A stretch of DNA of 64,000 nucleotides, from contig NZ_WPIN01000002.1 of NCBI RefSeq assembly GCF_009754945.1, positions 434,001 to 498,000 of the forward strand. Direction: 5' to 3'. Both the position numbers and the translations under genes were made by a program. Below, piece by piece: positions 62,105-64,000 of this stretch; position 1 is the first letter of the stretch, and each line of letters opens with the position of its first letter. This DNA is from Spirosoma arboris. GTDB taxonomy: Bacteria > Bacteroidota > Bacteroidia > Cytophagales > Spirosomataceae. Below the pieces are notes generated by a model that worked only from the letters and a program-made list of their open reading frames with translations, searched no databases and was not told the DNA's origin.

Positions 62105-64000
62105 CTATTTTATCGCTACTACTTTAAATTCTGTTCGGCGGTTTCGCTGATGCTCGGCTTCAGTACAGATCACGCCATCAGTGCAGTTGTTTACTAACTG
62201 CGACTCACCCATACCAAGGGTAGCCATACGTCGGCGATTGATACCTTTCGATACTAAGTAATTAGCCACTGCTTTTGCCCGCTGTAACGAGAGCGCTTTA
62301 TTATGCTCAGCCTCACCCCGGCTGTCGGTATGCGACCGGATTTCAATAATAAGCGTTGGGTATTTACGCATGGTGGCTACTACCTTATCTAACTCGCGGG
62401 AAGCATCAGGGCGAAGGCTAGATTGGTCGAGGTCGTAGTAAATATTGTCGATCGTGACCACATCGCCTACGCTCAGCATCTTTAAATCAGCAGACAATTC
62501 TTTTGGTTTCGCCTTTTTAGGTAATTTCTTGATCTTATTGGTATTCGTTCCAAATTCGGGCTTTGAAGCTACTAACGTATAATCACAGCCCTCGTTAATA
62601 TCAAATGAATACCGGCCATCAGGACCTGTTACGTATTCAAGCTGAGTTCGGTCGCATTCATTTCGAAGCCGAACCGTTACACCTTCAATGGGCTTGTGGT
62701 TTCGCTCGCTGAGAACCACCCCACGAACGCGCGATCGGGTTAACGTTGTACTGGGAATCGTACTCTCCGTCGGAATCGTATCCATAACAACCGTCGGTTT
62801 AATCAATCCAATTTCCAGCCGACTGGGTTGATCATCCGTTATAGCTCGGTTTGTGAAGCCGACGGTGCTATTAATATAGCCATCGCGACTAGCCTGGAAT
62901 GTAAAATCATTTGTGCCTTCCAGACAAATTCTGACGAATCCATTCTGGTCGCTGGTTAGGGTTCGGTCCGGCCGCCCTTCCGCTTTGGATTTGATCAGTA
63001 CACTGACGCTATCCAAAGGCTGATCTGTATTTGTGTCATACATCCGAATAATCAGGTCACGACAGCCGAAGAGTGAGCTTTCCCGAATAAATCGGTAAAT
63101 ATCATCATTTCCACCACGCCGATTACTACTGAAATAGCCGCCACGTCGGTTAGCATCTGTTATCAGGCCAAAATCATCTTGCGGAGAATTAATCGGTGCA
63201 TCGAGATGCTCAATCGATTGCACTGTAACACCCTGGCTTAACGTAGCAAAAAATATATCTAATCCACCCAAGCCCTTATGACCATCCGTAGCGAAATACA
63301 GGTTTCCTGCTTCATCGACAAACGGAAATAATTCATTCCCCTTAGTATTAATCGTGCTTCCTAAGTTAACAGGGCGGCTCCATTTTCCAGCCTGAAAACG
63401 GCTAACATAAAGATCAGTACCTCCAAATCCACCCGGCATATCGGACGCAAAATAAAGCAACGCATCATCATGACTCAGCGCAGGATGCCCAACGGAATAC
63501 TCGTCACTATTGAAAGGCAACTCGACAATATCCGTCCATGCCCCATTTTGTTGAATAGCGGTGTAAAGTTTAAGTTTGTTTACCCCTTCTGTACTCTTAT
63601 TCGCCCGGCCATTGTTGTAGTTGTTACGGGTAAAAATAATTTGTGAGCCATCCTGCGAGAACGTAGCTGGACCTTCATGGTATTTTGTATTGAGCGTTCT
63701 GCTAAAGCGTTTCGACGCATTTTGAGAGTCCGCGTCATAACCTAACCCGCCGGAGATATTGATCCCTTCACCGAAATTTGGCACCGTAGGCGAATCATTC
63801 GCCGTTTCACGGCTATAACTATCGTTTCCATTACGCCGTTCGGTTTTAGCACGGTCGTTCACAGGTTTACTGATGCTACCGTCGGCATTAATAATACTCT
63901 CTACTTTCAGATTATTCCGATTAGGGATGTATAACAAATCCAGATAGCCTGATCCACCACCACTACCGGTAGTTTCAATGGCAGAGCCCCCTTTCTTTCC
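62105..64000 (-). CDS. OmpA family protein with PD40 and carboxypeptidase-like domains; 5' end outside window
   Basis: Outer-membrane-associated, peptidoglycan-binding protein. The frame is open from the stop at 62105 to the window edge with no clear start; sequence beyond 63937 (GSGGGSGYLDLLYIPN) reads on, so the N-terminus lies outside. Seen parts: PD40-like beta-propeller repeats (EGPATFSQDGSQIIFTRNNY, GHPALSHDDALLYFASDMPG, FGLITDANRRGGYFSSNRRG), a carboxypeptidase-regulatory-like/Ig domain (VRGVVLSERNHKPIEGVTV) and a C-terminal OmpA domain with YYDLDQSSLRPDA and IEIRSHTDSRGEAEHNKALS. At least 631 residues here. Such proteins link the outer membrane to the wall and occur near T9SS/gliding genes. 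Confidence 0.9.
   Translation of the reverse strand, partial: GKKGGSAIETTGSGGGSGYLDLLYIPNRNNLKVESIINADGSISKPVNDRAKTERRNGNDSYSRETANDSPTVPNFGEGINISGGLGYDADSQNASKRFSRTLNTKYHEGPATFSQDGSQIIFTRNNYNNGRANKSTEGVNKLKLYTAIQQNGAWTDIVELPFNSDEYSVGHPALSHDDALLYFASDMPGGFGGTDLYVSRFQAGKWSRPVNLGSTINTKGNELFPFVDEAGNLYFATDGHKGLGGLDIFFATLSQGVTVQSIEHLDAPINSPQDDFGLITDANRRGGYFSSNRRGGNDDIYRFIRESSLFGCRDLIIRMYDTNTDQPLDSVSVLIKSKAEGRPDRTLTSDQNGFVRICLEGTNDFTFQASRDGYINSTVGFTNRAITDDQPSRLEIGLIKPTVVMDTIPTESTIPSTTLTRSRVRGVVLSERNHKPIEGVTVRLRNECDRTQLEYVTGPDGRYSFDINEGCDYTLVASKPEFGTNTNKIKKLPKKAKPKELSADLKMLSVGDVVTIDNIYYDLDQSSLRPDASRELDKVVATMRKYPTLIIEIRSHTDSRGEAEHNKALSLQRAKAVANYLVSKGINRRRMATLGMGESQLVNNCTDGVICTEAEHQRNRRTEFKVVAIK

Overview
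The window looks like chromosomal DNA from a Bacteroidota bacterium of the order Cytophagales, most like Spirosoma and relatives. This rests on gene content: a gliding-type GldG, DUF1573 protein, type IX secretion sorting tail, Bacteroidota-type SecA without the C-terminal zinc motif, Wzi-like capsule proteins and an OmpA/PD40 protein. It also rests on TAnnTTTG-type promoter elements and weak Shine-Dalgarno sites. No tRNA, rRNA, CRISPR array or prophage was seen.

Layout. 1-9.5 kb: an acyl-CoA carboxylase beta subunit (cut by the window start), an MlaD/MCE protein and an N-acetylmuramoyl-L-alanine amidase on the minus strand, divergent from an LptD/OstA-like outer-membrane protein, a small coiled-coil ORF and gldG. 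9.6-18.9 kb: a partial complex I operon on the minus strand (nuoI-nuoJ-nuoK-2OG oxygenase-nuoL-nuoM), preceded by a fused E1 alpha/beta 2-oxoacid dehydrogenase. NuoI carries a roughly 340-residue tail with nine FRPTMKP-type repeats. 19-23.1 kb: DUF1573 protein, an SPFH/prohibitin protein, an esterase-like hydrolase and a beta-lactamase-fold lipoprotein.

23.2-50.5 kb: a large surface-polysaccharide locus, mostly on the minus strand and visibly AT-richer in its middle (about 31.8-47 kb). It encodes a Wza-like exporter, Wzz-like chain-length protein, GDP-mannose dehydratase, Wzx flippase, two methyltransferase-like proteins, glycosyltransferases, a Wzy-like polymerase, an MBOAT/SGNH O-acylation pair, a beta-helix (pectate-lyase-like) protein on the opposite strand, an initiating sugar-phosphate transferase and two Wzi-like outer-membrane proteins. 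A 17-residue-repeat surface protein and a T9SS-sorted protein sit inside it. Two decayed IS3-family elements bracket three GT2 glycosyltransferases, which points to an exchanged block. Together these genes can start a repeat unit on undecaprenyl phosphate, extend and modify it, flip it, polymerise it and export it.

50.6-64 kb: secA with a well-formed promoter and 5' hairpin, a DUF922-like HExxH protein, a GT4 glycosyltransferase, a FabH-like ketoacyl synthase, an M1 peptidase, a heme-copper oxidase subunit III-like protein, ispE, a small lipoprotein and an OmpA/PD40 protein cut by the window end.

Two features are least explained by known gene families. One is the repeat tail on NuoI. The other is a set of long, nearly perfect intergenic hairpins (up to 45 bp of perfect stem) that differ in sequence from place to place but share architecture and sit at gene ends.
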